A stretch of DNA of 64,000 nucleotides from DASQZK01 sp963771005 (GTDB taxonomy: Bacteria > Bacteroidota > Bacteroidia > Bacteroidales > GCA-2748055): positions 310,001 to 374,000 of the forward strand of contig CAVYRO010000002.1 in NCBI GenBank assembly GCA_963771005.1. Reading direction: 5' to 3'. The translations under genes were made by a program, and so were the position numbers. The notes beneath the pieces are model-generated. The model was not told where the DNA came from. It did no database searches and saw nothing but the letters and a program-made list of their open reading frames with translations. Shown piece by piece: positions 55,162 to 63,972 of this stretch. Every line of letters begins with the position of its first letter. Position 1 is the stretch's first letter.

Positions 55162-55920
55162 TTATTTACAGGTATAACCCCCATCAATTACCAATTCACT
55201 ACCGGTAACGAATTTTGATTCGTCCGATACAAGGTATAAAATGCCATAGGCAATATCGATTGCTTCGCCAACATGCCCAATTGGATGAAGACTGTCAAGA
55301 TTTGCCCTGAATCCGGGGTTATTCATTCCCAGTTTTTCCACGAGGGGAGTCCAGATAAATCCGGGATGCACAGAATTCACTCTTATTTTATATTTAGCGT
55401 AGCAAATTGCATCGTTTTTGGTCATTAATCTAACGGCACCTTTTGAAGCATGATAAGGAGGTATGTCTCCGGCCCCGACCAGTCCATAAATAGAAGAAAG
55501 GTTCACAATGCTTCCACTACCCGATTTTTGCATGTAGGGAATGGCATGCTTTGTACAGAAGAAAACACCTTTTACGTTCACATTCATAACTGCATCCCAC
55601 TCTTTTTCGGTTAGTTCATGGGTTGGTTTATCGGTCCCGGCAATACCTGCATTGTTTACCGTTGAATCAAGTTTTCCAAATTCTTTTACGATTTCAGCAT
55701 ACACTTTTTCAACTTCTTTTTCATTTGATACATCAAGATGCCAGTATTTTGCAATACCTCCCGATTGGTTTATTTCTATGGTTAAATCCTGACCTTCTTT
55801 GTCAAGCACATCAGTGACGGCAACCTGAGCTCCTTGTTTTGCCAACAAAATACATGTTTCCCGACCTATACCCAGCGCACCACCTGTAACGACGACAGCC
55901 TTGTTTTCTACCCTTTTCAT
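55162..55920 (-). CDS. SDR-family oxidoreductase
   Basis: A short-chain dehydrogenase of about 252 aa. NAD(P) motif TGGALGIG at 12-19, NNAG, catalytic S in LSSIYG and YHASKG (Y-x3-K), and PGFIWTP. D at the end of the second strand (VAVTDV) favours NAD. The frame is open to 55944; ATG at 55920 (MKRVENK) gives the usual length. Substrate unknown, perhaps a glucose-1-dehydrogenase relative. It lies 27 bp after the GT4 gene. Confidence 0.9.
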   Translation of the reverse strand: MKRVENKAVVVTGGALGIGRETCILLAKQGAQVAVTDVLDKEGQDLTIEINQSGGIAKYWHLDVSNEKEVEKVYAEIVKEFGKLDSTVNNAGIAGTDKPTHELTEKEWDAVMNVNVKGVFFCTKHAIPYMQKSGSGSIVNLSSIYGLVGAGDIPPYHASKGAVRLMTKNDAICYAKYKIRVNSVHPGFIWTPLVEKLGMNNPGFRANLDSLHPIGHVGEAIDIAYGILYLVSDESKFVTGSELVIDGGYTCK

Positions 55921-55947
55921 TTTTTGTTTTTTAGTTTTTATCATCTG

Positions 55948-57099
55948 TTAAGCGTTATATCCGAAGTCTAGTTTTTCCTGTAAAATCTGGACAAATCGTC
56001 TGGCAACGACCCGGTAGTCGAAATGTGATACGACCCTTTTTCGTCCGGCTTTTCCCATTTTTTTGCGCAATGCTGCATCTGTCATCAGGAGCATCAAATA
56101 GTTAGCAATATCGTGAACATCTGCCCGGTAATCTACCGTTCTTGGGGACTTAAATCTGATAGTATGTTTATCTACAAAACCTGACTCATCACCAAGCATC
56201 ACTTCGTTCACGACAATTTTCTGTGCTATTTTTGCAAGGAATGCCGTTTCACCATGAACAAGCGTGTCCAGCATTCCCATGGCTTTAAGACTAATTACCG
56301 GTTTTTCGCATGCTCCCGCTTCTACCTGGGGCATTCCGAATCCTTCGAGACGGGAAGGAGCTGCATAAATATCACAGGCTCCAATCAGGTAAGGCATAAA
56401 ATTTCGTGAAATGGTATTTGTTGCGTAGGTTACGTTTTTTTCGATACCAAGGTGCGTCGCCATTTCCAGATCGGCAAGATTTTGAAGCTTTGTTCTTGGT
56501 TGTGGCCACACTTTACACACATATTTCCAATCGGGAGCTTTGGCATCTATGATGGCCAGTGCCTGCATTACCTCCTGGGCTCCTTTTGAGGCAGCATCGC
56601 CACCCACTGTGAGTATCATGATTTGGTCGGGTGAAATACCCAGTGCTTCGCGCACAGCCAGAATTTTCGGATCGTTTTTACTGAAGGGGATAAAGGTATC
56701 TGTATCGCAGCCCACGGGCAATACTTCAATTTTGTCACCAATGATACCATCCCGGATATACATCTCCTTTACCCAATTGGAGGTTACCAGGATAAGCGGA
56801 AGAGCGTTCAATACTTCCTGGTAATTTGCAATATAACCATCGGCAACCAGCCAGGGCACCGGCAGTACACCATATCTTTGAGGGTGAAGCACAATTTGCG
56901 GCGCATGACCCCAATATCCCACGCCAACAACCACATCCGGTTTAAACCAGCGATAGTACCATTCTTTTTCCTGAGCCGATTCAAAATGAACAGCGTGGGC
57001 ATCATGGCCCATTTCGACAAGTCCTTTGTACAAAAGGTCACCCTGGGTAGCAAGACCACCTGGAGAAGGAGGATAATCATACAGAACCAGTACTTTCAT
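55948..57099 (-). CDS. GT4 glycosyltransferase
   Basis: A 383-aa GT-B enzyme. The N-terminus KVLVLYDYPPSPGGLATQGD has the glycine-rich acceptor loop; the donor domain has LTVGGDAASKGAQEVMQAL and APSRLEGFGMPQVEAGACEKP with the EX7E motif (E-G-F-G-M-P-Q-V-E). It co-runs with the SDR gene and the PIG-L gene, suggesting a small glycoconjugate pathway. Confidence 0.9.
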   Translation of the reverse strand: MKVLVLYDYPPSPGGLATQGDLLYKGLVEMGHDAHAVHFESAQEKEWYYRWFKPDVVVGVGYWGHAPQIVLHPQRYGVLPVPWLVADGYIANYQEVLNALPLILVTSNWVKEMYIRDGIIGDKIEVLPVGCDTDTFIPFSKNDPKILAVREALGISPDQIMILTVGGDAASKGAQEVMQALAIIDAKAPDWKYVCKVWPQPRTKLQNLADLEMATHLGIEKNVTYATNTISRNFMPYLIGACDIYAAPSRLEGFGMPQVEAGACEKPVISLKAMGMLDTLVHGETAFLAKIAQKIVVNEVMLGDESGFVDKHTIRFKSPRTVDYRADVHDIANYLMLLMTDAALRKKMGKAGRKRVVSHFDYRVVARRFVQILQEKLDFGYNA

Positions 57100-57206
57100 G
57101 ATTTAGGAGATATTAATTTGTAAAATATCGATCTGACTGCGTGGTTTAGTCGTAGTATGCAATAAGCACTTGTAGTAATTGCAGAGATAAAAGCCACTGT
57201 TTTTCC

Positions 57207-57842
57207 CTACTTCATACTTTGCAGCCATTTAAAAGCATCTTCGGGCTTAATAAATCGCCAAAATGCTTCTGTATGCGGTGTTGTTTTTGCTTCCCAGCTA
57301 TCCTTTTCAAATCCATATAATTCGGTAATAATTTTATATTTTCTTTCCCATATTCGATTGGTAAGTGCATTGTTAATAGTTGCTTTTTCTATCGGTCTTG
57401 GTAAATATTTCTTGTTCCCATCCTCATATGCAAACGCCAAATACTGGTTCGCAACTATTTGATTAGTATGCCAGAGATTAATTACTGCTTCACCTACCTC
57501 TTCATGCCGGCGATGTCTTGTGTATTCTCCGGTTGGACTATGAGAAATTATCGCATCAAAATGCTTTACAGGTAATAAATCAAGAATAGCAATATCAATT
57601 GATGCTGTTTTCAGCGGTTTCTGTTCAGGCCCGTCATCCAGGTCACCCATAATACCTTTTGCGTTTAAAACTTTTAAAGCTTCCAAAAATTTAGGGGCAC
57701 GATCAGTGTCTTTACCACGACACAATGAGACGATAAACCACAAGTAGTCCGGATGGCATAATATTGTCCCTCCGGACCACAGGGTCTCGTCATCGGGATG
57801 GGCCACTATTAGGGCAACAGTTTTTTTTATTTTTGAAACCAT
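57207..57842 (-). CDS. PIG-L family deacetylase
   Basis: A 211-aa LmbE/PIG-L zinc deacetylase. AHPDDETLWSGG near residue 14 supplies the zinc ligands H/D/D, and RHRRHEEVGEAVI holds a further histidine. Members remove N-acetyl from GlcNAc conjugates. It lies about 107 bp upstream of the GT4 gene in the same direction. The product may be a glucosamine-containing thiol or glycan; not shown. Confidence 0.92.
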   Translation of the reverse strand: MVSKIKKTVALIVAHPDDETLWSGGTILCHPDYLWFIVSLCRGKDTDRAPKFLEALKVLNAKGIMGDLDDGPEQKPLKTASIDIAILDLLPVKHFDAIISHSPTGEYTRHRRHEEVGEAVINLWHTNQIVANQYLAFAYEDGNKKYLPRPIEKATINNALTNRIWERKYKIITELYGFEKDSWEAKTTPHTEAFWRFIKPEDAFKWLQSMK

Positions 57843-58091
57843 ATGGCTCGCTCCTGTGCATATCCTGAGATGATAAGAGCCGGAAAAACTTTTTATCTGT
57901 TACCATCTTTCACCAGTTTCACATAAACAGCATTTAGTGCTTCTTTACCCTCCAAATATCAAAAATCACATTAAAATTTTCATAAATCCTTTCATTTAAT
58001 CCGGCTCCCATTGAAAAAAGCGAATAGTTAAGTACTCATGGTTCATTTCAATTTACCCTCCTTTGTGAAAATATTTTCGGGCAAAATCAGA

Positions 58092-58277
58092 TTATAATTC
58101 TAAAATTAATTTCTCCATCTCCTGTTTCGTCTTTCCAAGTTTATATTCTACCATCCTCAGCATTTTTTCTTCCATACCCTCTTTATGCTGTAAATCAGCC
58201 TCCGTCAATTGAGGATATTTTCTCATTAACTTTTTTTTAAGCTCGAGCAAATATTCCTGCGTAAATTTTTGTTTCAT
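58092..58277 (-). CDS. CsbD-like small stress protein
   Basis: A 61-aa protein from the ATG at 58277. It has the CsbD-like order of helices as found in Bacteroidota (KKKLMRKYPQLTEADLQ, EGMEEKMLRMVEYKLGKTKQE). Soluble. The region upstream has ACTACATAA near 58446, like part of site C, but no full motif. Confidence 0.75.
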   Translation of the reverse strand: MKQKFTQEYLLELKKKLMRKYPQLTEADLQHKEGMEEKMLRMVEYKLGKTKQEMEKLILEL

Positions 58278-58502
58278 AGTAATTATTATTATTAGCAACT
58301 TAAATAATTCCATCACGACTTAATCCGGCATCAGTAAGCAATACCCTTCATTTTTATGTTATTTGCTTCATGTTTTCCTCATATGTAGATTTAAAATTGA
58401 ATTGATCAGTTAAGAATAGACCAATTCCTTTTATTTTTGAGAACTACTACATAACCTTGAAATCAGACCGTTGTATACAAAATTGAGGATTCTTGATTTC
58501 GA

Positions 58503-59615
58503 TCATGCAAGTTTATTTTTTATCCGCCTTATGCGAATCGTTTTTATTTTTAATGAAGGGGGCATGACGTCGCCTAATAAAAATCCCCAGGGTTTTAAGG
58601 GGCCGATACGGTCGAAGAGTAGTTTAACAATGGCTGTAAGCGGAATAGATAAAACCATACCCGGAATCCCCCACAAAGCTGCAAAGCCAATTACTACGAT
58701 AATGCTGACAAGCGCATTGATTTTTACCTTTGATGCAACCAATTTTGGAAGAATGTAGTTATTATCAATGAATTGGATAAATACATAAAGGGCGAGTACC
58801 AGCAGGGTAAACCAGGGAGACGCTTTCGTCTCTAAAGCTATCATCATTGGCAACGATGCTGCAATAATAGACCCCAGGTAAGGTATAAGATTGAGAAATG
58901 CACCTATGACACCAAGTATGATGGCATATTTAATTCCCAAAATTAAAAGACCAACAGAATAGAGAGTAGCAATTATTGCAGCTTCCATTATCAGCCCGAT
59001 GAGGTAACTTTGAATGATCGATTTTATTTGGGTGATTATGTCACTTACTTCACTACGATTGCTTTTGCCAAAGAGCCTGCGAAAAAACTCAAGCAAGAGG
59101 GGCTGGTAAAATAATAACATGAAAATGTAAACGGGTATTAAGAATACTAACATTACCCCACTTCCCACGGAAGCAATTGTCTGTCCAATCTCAGCTCCTT
59201 CGGTATTGATGATTCCGTTTTTTGTTATAAGGATCCATGCCTCAATCTTTCGCGGACTTATATCAAAATAACCAGCTACCCAGGCTAAAGCCTGATTGAA
59301 GATTTCAGTAAATTTATCGATCAAAATTGGTAAAGATTCGCTAAATCCTATTGCTTTTGAAAACAGAAAAGCACCTAAGACAGCAAATACCAGCAAGGCA
59401 AGGGTTAGCGTGATTACAATAGCCAGCACCCTGTTTATTCTTAATCTTACAAAGAAATTTACTACAGGATGAAGAACAATTGCAAAAATGATCGCAAATA
59501 GCAACGGAACAATGATGCCCTGCGCAACGTATAGCATCGTGAGAAGCGCAAATATGCCAATCAGAAAAACAATGATTCTGGCATAAAGCGGTAATTTTAA
59601 TTCATGAGGTATCAT
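58503..59615 (-). CDS. AI-2E family transporter
   Basis: A 370-aa polytopic protein (about seven to eight helices) of the AI-2E/PerM family. VPLLFAIIFAIVLHPVVNFF near the N-terminus, GVIGAFLNLIPYLGSIIAASLPMMIAL and IVVIGFAALWGIPGMVLSIPL are family hallmarks. Members export signals, or act as Na+/H+ antiporters or channels; not decided here. Confidence 0.92.
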   Translation of the reverse strand: MIPHELKLPLYARIIVFLIGIFALLTMLYVAQGIIVPLLFAIIFAIVLHPVVNFFVRLRINRVLAIVITLTLALLVFAVLGAFLFSKAIGFSESLPILIDKFTEIFNQALAWVAGYFDISPRKIEAWILITKNGIINTEGAEIGQTIASVGSGVMLVFLIPVYIFMLLFYQPLLLEFFRRLFGKSNRSEVSDIITQIKSIIQSYLIGLIMEAAIIATLYSVGLLILGIKYAIILGVIGAFLNLIPYLGSIIAASLPMMIALETKASPWFTLLVLALYVFIQFIDNNYILPKLVASKVKINALVSIIVVIGFAALWGIPGMVLSIPLTAIVKLLFDRIGPLKPWGFLLGDVMPPSLKIKTIRIRRIKNKLA

Positions 59616-59718
59616 TGTTTATCTGAAATTATTTCTTTATTACGTAATAGATATGTCGAATAATCTGGGCAACCTGCTCCCAGTTGCAATATTGTATTTT
59701 CCCGATTTTTAGTCGAGG

Positions 59719-60171
59719 CTATTTGATATTGTCCGTCATTAAATCTTTAAAGGATTTACCAAAATCATCCATATCATGGTTGAATTCATTTTTAAATGAT
59801 GTCCATTTTTCCTGTCCTTCATCGGAATAGTCAGTCAGTTTTTATTTCATTTCGATATTCTTTGTTTCTAACCAGGCCAACCTCTTTTCGTATTTTACCT
59901 GGTCTTCTTTTTTCTCGTTATTTAATTTGGCTTTGAAGGCTGCAATGTTTTTTTTTCATTGGTATTGATTTTTTCTTGTGAGTCCTTTTTAAATTGCTGG
60001 ACTGAATCTTTCGTCACCTCGTTAAGATCCTGCTTTGCTCGTGTCTGGTCTTGTTTGCATCCTTAACACTTTTTTGTACGTCTTCAACTTTTGAAGCAAA
60101 CATATCGCAGCTGCTAAATAATGATCCTGTCAAAAGCAGGATTGCAACCATTCCAACTATCGTTTTTTCAT
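59719..60171 (-). pseudogene. Lipoprotein stress protein (sll1863-like), frameshifted
   Basis: A paralogue of 41887-42339. From ATG at 60171 the frame stops at once (MKKR*); dropping into the +1 frame gives TIVGMVAILLLTGSLFSSC, a lipoprotein signal, then a coiled coil, and further shifts at T/A runs near 59950 and 59840 end in EKWTSFKNEFNHDMDDFGKSF. At least two, probably three, single-base changes are needed. Site D, a good composite promoter, remains. Confidence 0.72.
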
Positions 60172-60210
60172 GCTTGTTAAATATTTGTTAAGGGTATTAA
60201 TTATAGAGGA

Positions 60211-60276
60211 GAAAGGTACGTCTCTTTAAGTTTGAATCTGTTACACAACAATAGTAATAAGTTGCATCATTCACAC
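60211..60276 (-). promoter_or_regulatory. Composite AraC-type promoter, site D
   Basis: On the minus strand GTGTGAATGATGCAA begins at 60276, TGTAAC at 60245 (31 bp on) and TACCTTTC at 60218 (27 bp on). It is 39 bp upstream of the damaged lipoprotein gene, almost the same leader as site B. Confidence 0.8.
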
Positions 60277-60574
60277 ATTGTCATTAGAGAACACAGAGGA
60301 TTGCAACTGCTTAAAGGCTATGTACCAGCCCCTTAAATTACTGGAAAAAAAATCATCCAATTTTTTATTCATTCATGATTCTCATTATGTCATTATCAAA
60401 ATTTCATCATCTTTTTCTTCGTAAAACGTATTCGCCTGGAAATTTAGGGACTTTCCTGCCTCGGGTCGGCGGCACCCGGTTCGATAACCCTTAGGACAGT
60501 GAGTATATAATTACGCTAAGAAATAATAGTATTAATTCAACTATTGCAAGTACCTTTAGAGGAATTTAAACGAA
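60277..60574. promoter_or_regulatory. Intergenic region upstream of GH130
   Basis: TACCTTTA at 60551-60558 is a -7-like box 16 bp before the GH130 start and equal to that of site B, but the two upstream motif elements are not recognisable. A GGTTCGATAACC word near 60477 recalls a tRNA T-arm; no tRNA fold exists around it. Confidence 0.4.
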
Positions 60575-62048
60575 ATGCAACTATCCGTAATTAGAAAAAA
60601 TATATTCTTCAAACCTGATCCTACCCGGGTGATTGCCCGTTTTCTGTTCACAGATGACAAATAGGGCATTAAATACAATTCGATTTGTATTGGGGTTGAC
60701 TGAAGCAGAGGCTACTGTTGCTATAAGGCAGACTCTCAGGGATTATTCGATGCGCCATCGGAACATTTCCAGGATATTTGAGAAGCATTTTAACAGAATT
60801 GCCCATTTATTCTCGCAATTGAATGTAAAACCCGATGAAGTTGAGTATTCCAAAAAGATTCTCATTGGTTCTTATTTTACCATGGAATATTCGATCGAAT
60901 CGGCAGCTTTCTTCAATCCGTCTATAGTTGAACATCCTGACCAAACTGAGATTGGCCCTGCTTCGAGAAGAGTGATACTAAGTTTCAGGGCCACAGGCGA
61001 GGGGCATATTTCATCCATTGTTTTCAGAACAGGCATCCTTGATAAAAACAACAAGCTCGTCCTTGAACCAATTGGTAAAATGCTGGAGGAAGCTGAACAT
61101 ATTCGCCGGCATATTTACAATAAAAAATCGTTTGCTCAAAAGCTGGATGAAATGCAGGAAGTCCACAGCATTATTCCGCCTACCTTAATTTTGGATAAAT
61201 TAAAGGAAGAATTTTCCTATGGCGAACTTCGCAGATGTATAGAAGAATCCAGGAAGGCAATTCATCTGGCGTCAGATAAGGAATTTCTATTTAATCAGAT
61301 CATCTGGCTTGCTTCATCACACTATGAACTTCAATTTTCTATAGATACCAATATTTCTGAAAGGGTAATTTTCCCGGTTTCTGCTAACGAAAAGAACGGT
61401 ATTGAAGATGCCCGCTTCGTGAAGTTCACAGATGAAGATGGCAAAATTAAATACTATGCTACCTACACAGCTTACGATGGGACAACTATTCTTCCCAAAT
61501 TACTCGAGACAGAAGATTTTTATCATTTTAGGATAAGGCCCTTTCACGGTGAGATTGTCCGGAACAAAGGAATGGCCTTATTTCCAAGAAAAGTGAATGG
61601 GAAATACGCTATGTTGTGCCGGTTGGATGGTTTTAATAATTATATAGCCTTTTCCGATAACGTTACTGTATGGAGAGAGGCCAGAATGCTGCAACAACCA
61701 AAATATCCCTGGGAGCTTATTCAAATCGGGAACTGTGGCTCACCGATTGAAACCGAAGATGGCTGGCTGGTAATAACGCATGGGGTAGGCCCCATGCGCG
61801 AGTATGTCATTGGTGCCGCATTGTTCGATCTGGACAATCCTGAAAAGGAAATAGGCAGGTCAAGAACACCCTTGTTAATTCCCAATGCTGAAGAAAGAGA
61901 AGGCTATGTTCCCAACGTAGTATATTCCTGCGGCTCAATGGTGCATAACGAGGATTTAATCATCCCTTATGCGATGTCGGATTACTCCTCTACCTATGCC
62001 TCCGTTAATTTAAAAGAACTTTTGAACGAATTGAAAAATTCCCAATAG
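60575..62048 (+). CDS. GH130 beta-mannoside phosphorylase/hydrolase (frameshift near the start)
   Basis: A GH130 enzyme, acting on beta-mannosides such as beta-1,2-mannan. The frame from ATG at 60575 codes for IFFKPDPTRVIARFLFTDD and stops at 60662; the next frame continues NRALNTIRFVLGLTEAEATV (from 60654) to the end. Deleting one A of AAA at 60659-60661 makes one 498-residue protein. The active-site segment GIEDARFVKFTDED and GCSP-type NCGSPIETEDGWL are present. It pairs functionally with the interrupted GT4 gene. Confidence 0.82.
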
Positions 62049-62064
62049 CCATATTTCCATACAT

Positions 62065-62294
62065 TTAAGATTCAAATTTGATTTCAAAGGACACTTTTCC
62101 TGCGTTCCTGTAAATTTTCTTTCCATATATTTCGCTGCCTTAGCCCGGCTCATTATTGATCCTGTTGCTTGCCTGAAACCACCATGATATTTACCGGGAG
62201 ACACTATGCCTCCAACGATCAACTTTGCAGACCCCTGAATAAAATCAGTAAATTCCAAAAGAATCATATCAGCCTTAGTGGAGGGAAAAACCAT
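62065..62294 (-). pseudogene. Unknown small protein, probably frameshifted
   Basis: Frame ADMILLEFTDFIQGSAKLIV and on to AAKYMERK is soluble and plausible. Adding one A in the run before TTTAC joins it to IYRNAGKVSFEIKFES and a stop at 62065, a cleaner end than the uncorrected frame, which enters the GH130 gene. I do not recognise it. It is divergent from site E. Confidence 0.4.
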
Positions 62295-62323
62295 ATAGGA
62301 TCAGATAAGTAAAATCCCCAAAT

Positions 62324-62389
62324 GTGTGAATCATGTAATTTTTTAAATAAGTAGTGTAACACATATCGGTACTGATCCCTTTACCTTTG
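62324..62389 (+). promoter_or_regulatory. Composite AraC-type promoter, site E
   Basis: GTGTGAATCATGTAA at 62324, TGTAAC at 62355 (31 bp on) and TACCTTTG at 62382-62389 (27 bp on), a perfect -7 box. The ATG of the Thivi_2564-type gene is 22 bp beyond. This is the best match of all sites. Confidence 0.85.
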
Positions 62390-62411
62390 ATCTATACTAA
62401 AAAATAAGACA

Positions 62412-62597
62412 ATGCCATTACTCACAATTTTACTTGTTCTGATTGGTGCCGGAGTTATTCTCTGGCTGGTTAATTCTTATATCCCTATGGATCATAAGAT
62501 AAAAAGCATATTAAATATCGTAGTTGTCATTATTGTCATCGTCTGGCTGCTCAAAGCCTTCGGGCTCTTGCATTATCTTCAGAATATTCATGTTTAA
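62412..62597 (+). CDS. Thivi_2564-family membrane protein
   Basis: A 61-aa protein with two membrane helices (MPLLTILLVLIGAGVILWLV and ILNIVVVIIVIVWLLKAFG) around IPMDHKIK, as in the Thivi_2564 family. It is the first gene of the site E operon. Function unknown. Confidence 0.85.
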   Translation: MPLLTILLVLIGAGVILWLVNSYIPMDHKIKSILNIVVVIIVIVWLLKAFGLLHYLQNIHV

Positions 62598-62611
62598 AGA
62601 GGAGGAGGTGA

Positions 62612-62752
62612 ATGATGATGAACGGATCAGGAGGCGCGCATAGCTGGGGAATGGGGTATGGTTACGGATGGATTATAGGGCTGATGATTTTATTTGCATT
62701 GATTTGGATAGGAATACTGCTTTATAAACGGTCCAAACATACGCATAAGTAG
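62612..62752 (+). CDS. Small membrane protein, 46 aa
   Basis: MMMNGSGGAHSWGMGYGYGW followed by a single membrane helix and the basic end YKRSKHTHK. A strong SD, GGAGGAGGTGA, ends directly before the ATG, unusual for this phylum. It lies 14 bp after the Thivi_2564-type gene and is probably co-transcribed. Confidence 0.7.
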   Translation: MMMNGSGGAHSWGMGYGYGWIIGLMILFALIWIGILLYKRSKHTHK

Positions 62753-62824
62753 ACCATTCCGGACGCTCATTATAGATTGTATTCCTTGTTTGTAGATTAC
62801 AAAATAAAATTAATAAACCAAATC

Positions 62825-63205
62825 ATGAAAAATAAATTTATGTATTCGGCAATGTTGGTTGTCGGAATCACATTTGCGACCACTTACGGAAATAATGTTT
62901 TTAGTCAGGCTCGACTGACCTCTTCCGATAATCAATTGTCTTTGGAAGCAAATACCTATTCTTTGTCAGATTCCATGAAAGTGGATGTGGTTCGTGATAC
63001 TACCGGCTTGGAAAATTTGCAAAAGGAGATGTTAATGGATTCATCGGGGATGGAAAAAATGCACATGCAAATGAAGAAAGATTCATTATCCTTGAAAACT
63101 GGCGAAATGAAGCATGACACAACAGCTGTGAAAGCGAATCATTTGAATATGGAACACATGTATAAGGAAAAGGATGTGAAAATTGATACTACGAAGATTA
63201 GGTAA
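62825..63205 (+). CDS. Secreted Met/His-rich small protein
   Basis: A protein of about 126 aa. From ATG at 62825 (MKNKFMYSAM) a signal peptide ends near VFSQ. The mature protein is hydrophilic and carries Met/His-rich pieces: KEMLMDSSGMEKMHMQMKKD and NMEHMYKEKD. Such spacing resembles periplasmic copper-binding proteins, though it could be coincidental. It precedes the AraC paralogue. Confidence 0.68.
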   Translation: MKNKFMYSAMLVVGITFATTYGNNVFSQARLTSSDNQLSLEANTYSLSDSMKVDVVRDTTGLENLQKEMLMDSSGMEKMHMQMKKDSLSLKTGEMKHDTTAVKANHLNMEHMYKEKDVKIDTTKIR

Positions 63206-63309
63206 AAAATGAATTATGGATTAATTAAGTATCACAAGTATAATTCGGAAAGTTATAAATATTCATTTGATCTTACTAACAAATTCGGGTACTTTTCAGG
63301 CATGAGCGA

Positions 63310-63333
63310 TAAATGTTAAAACGTTAACATTTA
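63310..63333. promoter_or_regulatory. Palindrome upstream of the second AraC gene
   Basis: TAAATGTTAA and TTAACATTTA are perfect 10-bp arms with 4 bases between, 67 bp upstream of the second regulator. No T run follows, so an operator is more likely than a terminator. Confidence 0.5.
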
Positions 63334-63399
63334 CCCGCTTGTCCTGATTTGATCATATTAAAAACCGTATGTTGTAAACTAATATTGAAAATTATACTT

Positions 63400-63972
63400 A
63401 TGAAACTCTATATCAAAAATATGGTGTGTGCGCGATGCAACTCCCTTGTTAAGGAAGTGCTCGACAATACAAGCATTACTTATCTTTCAATTAATTTAGG
63501 CGAGGTAGAAACCACCGGAGAAATTTCTCTAGCGCAACGAACGGACCTCTCTAATGCATTACTATTATCCGGATTTGAATTGATCGACCCCCAGAAAAAT
63601 GAGATTTTTGAAAAATTAAAAAATGCTATTCATGATTTAGAGGGATTCTCTAATGAAGCATTGGAAACAAGTTATTCTGATTATATCAGCATGTACATGG
63701 ACGATAATTTCATTTCACTGAATACCTTGTTCTCCGAAATAGAAGGTATTACGATCGACAAGTATATTATCAGGCAAAAAATAGAAAGAGTCAAAGAATT
63801 GCTGGTCTACGATGACATGAGTATTGCTGAAATTACATATCGATTGCGTTACAGCGATATTTCCGAGCTCAGCAAACAGTTTAAAAGCATAACTGGCCTT
63901 ACACCCGGGCATTTCAGGGATCTCAGGCAGGCCAGGAAAAAGAGCATTGAATTTCCGGACATCATACAATAA
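63400..63972 (+). CDS. AraC-family regulator with N-terminal HMA-like domain (2)
   Basis: A 190-aa paralogue of 33623-34183: KLYIKNMVCARCNSLVKEVL with C10-x-R-C13, then a linker and the AraC DNA-binding domain (IDKYIIRQKIERVKELLVYD, MSIAEITYRLRYSDISELSK, QFKSITGLTPGHF). The frame is open to 63349; ATG at 63400 aligns with the paralogue. Both proteins are small for AraC regulators because the sensor is only the HMA-like fold. It is a likely activator of sites A-F. Confidence 0.88.
   Translation: MKLYIKNMVCARCNSLVKEVLDNTSITYLSINLGEVETTGEISLAQRTDLSNALLLSGFELIDPQKNEIFEKLKNAIHDLEGFSNEALETSYSDYISMYMDDNFISLNTLFSEIEGITIDKYIIRQKIERVKELLVYDDMSIAEITYRLRYSDISELSKQFKSITGLTPGHFRDLRQARKKSIEFPDIIQ

Noticed and set aside
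58440..58482. Seventh copy of the composite promoter before the CsbD-like gene
   Set aside because: Only ACTACATAA resembles site C; the GTGTGAAT word and the -7 box are absent at the required spacing.
60465..60492. tRNA-like T-arm word (GGTTCGATAACC)
   Set aside because: No acceptor, D or anticodon stems can be placed around it.
60493..60558. Composite promoter before GH130
   Set aside because: The -7 box TACCTTTA is present, but the upstream words at the required distances do not match.
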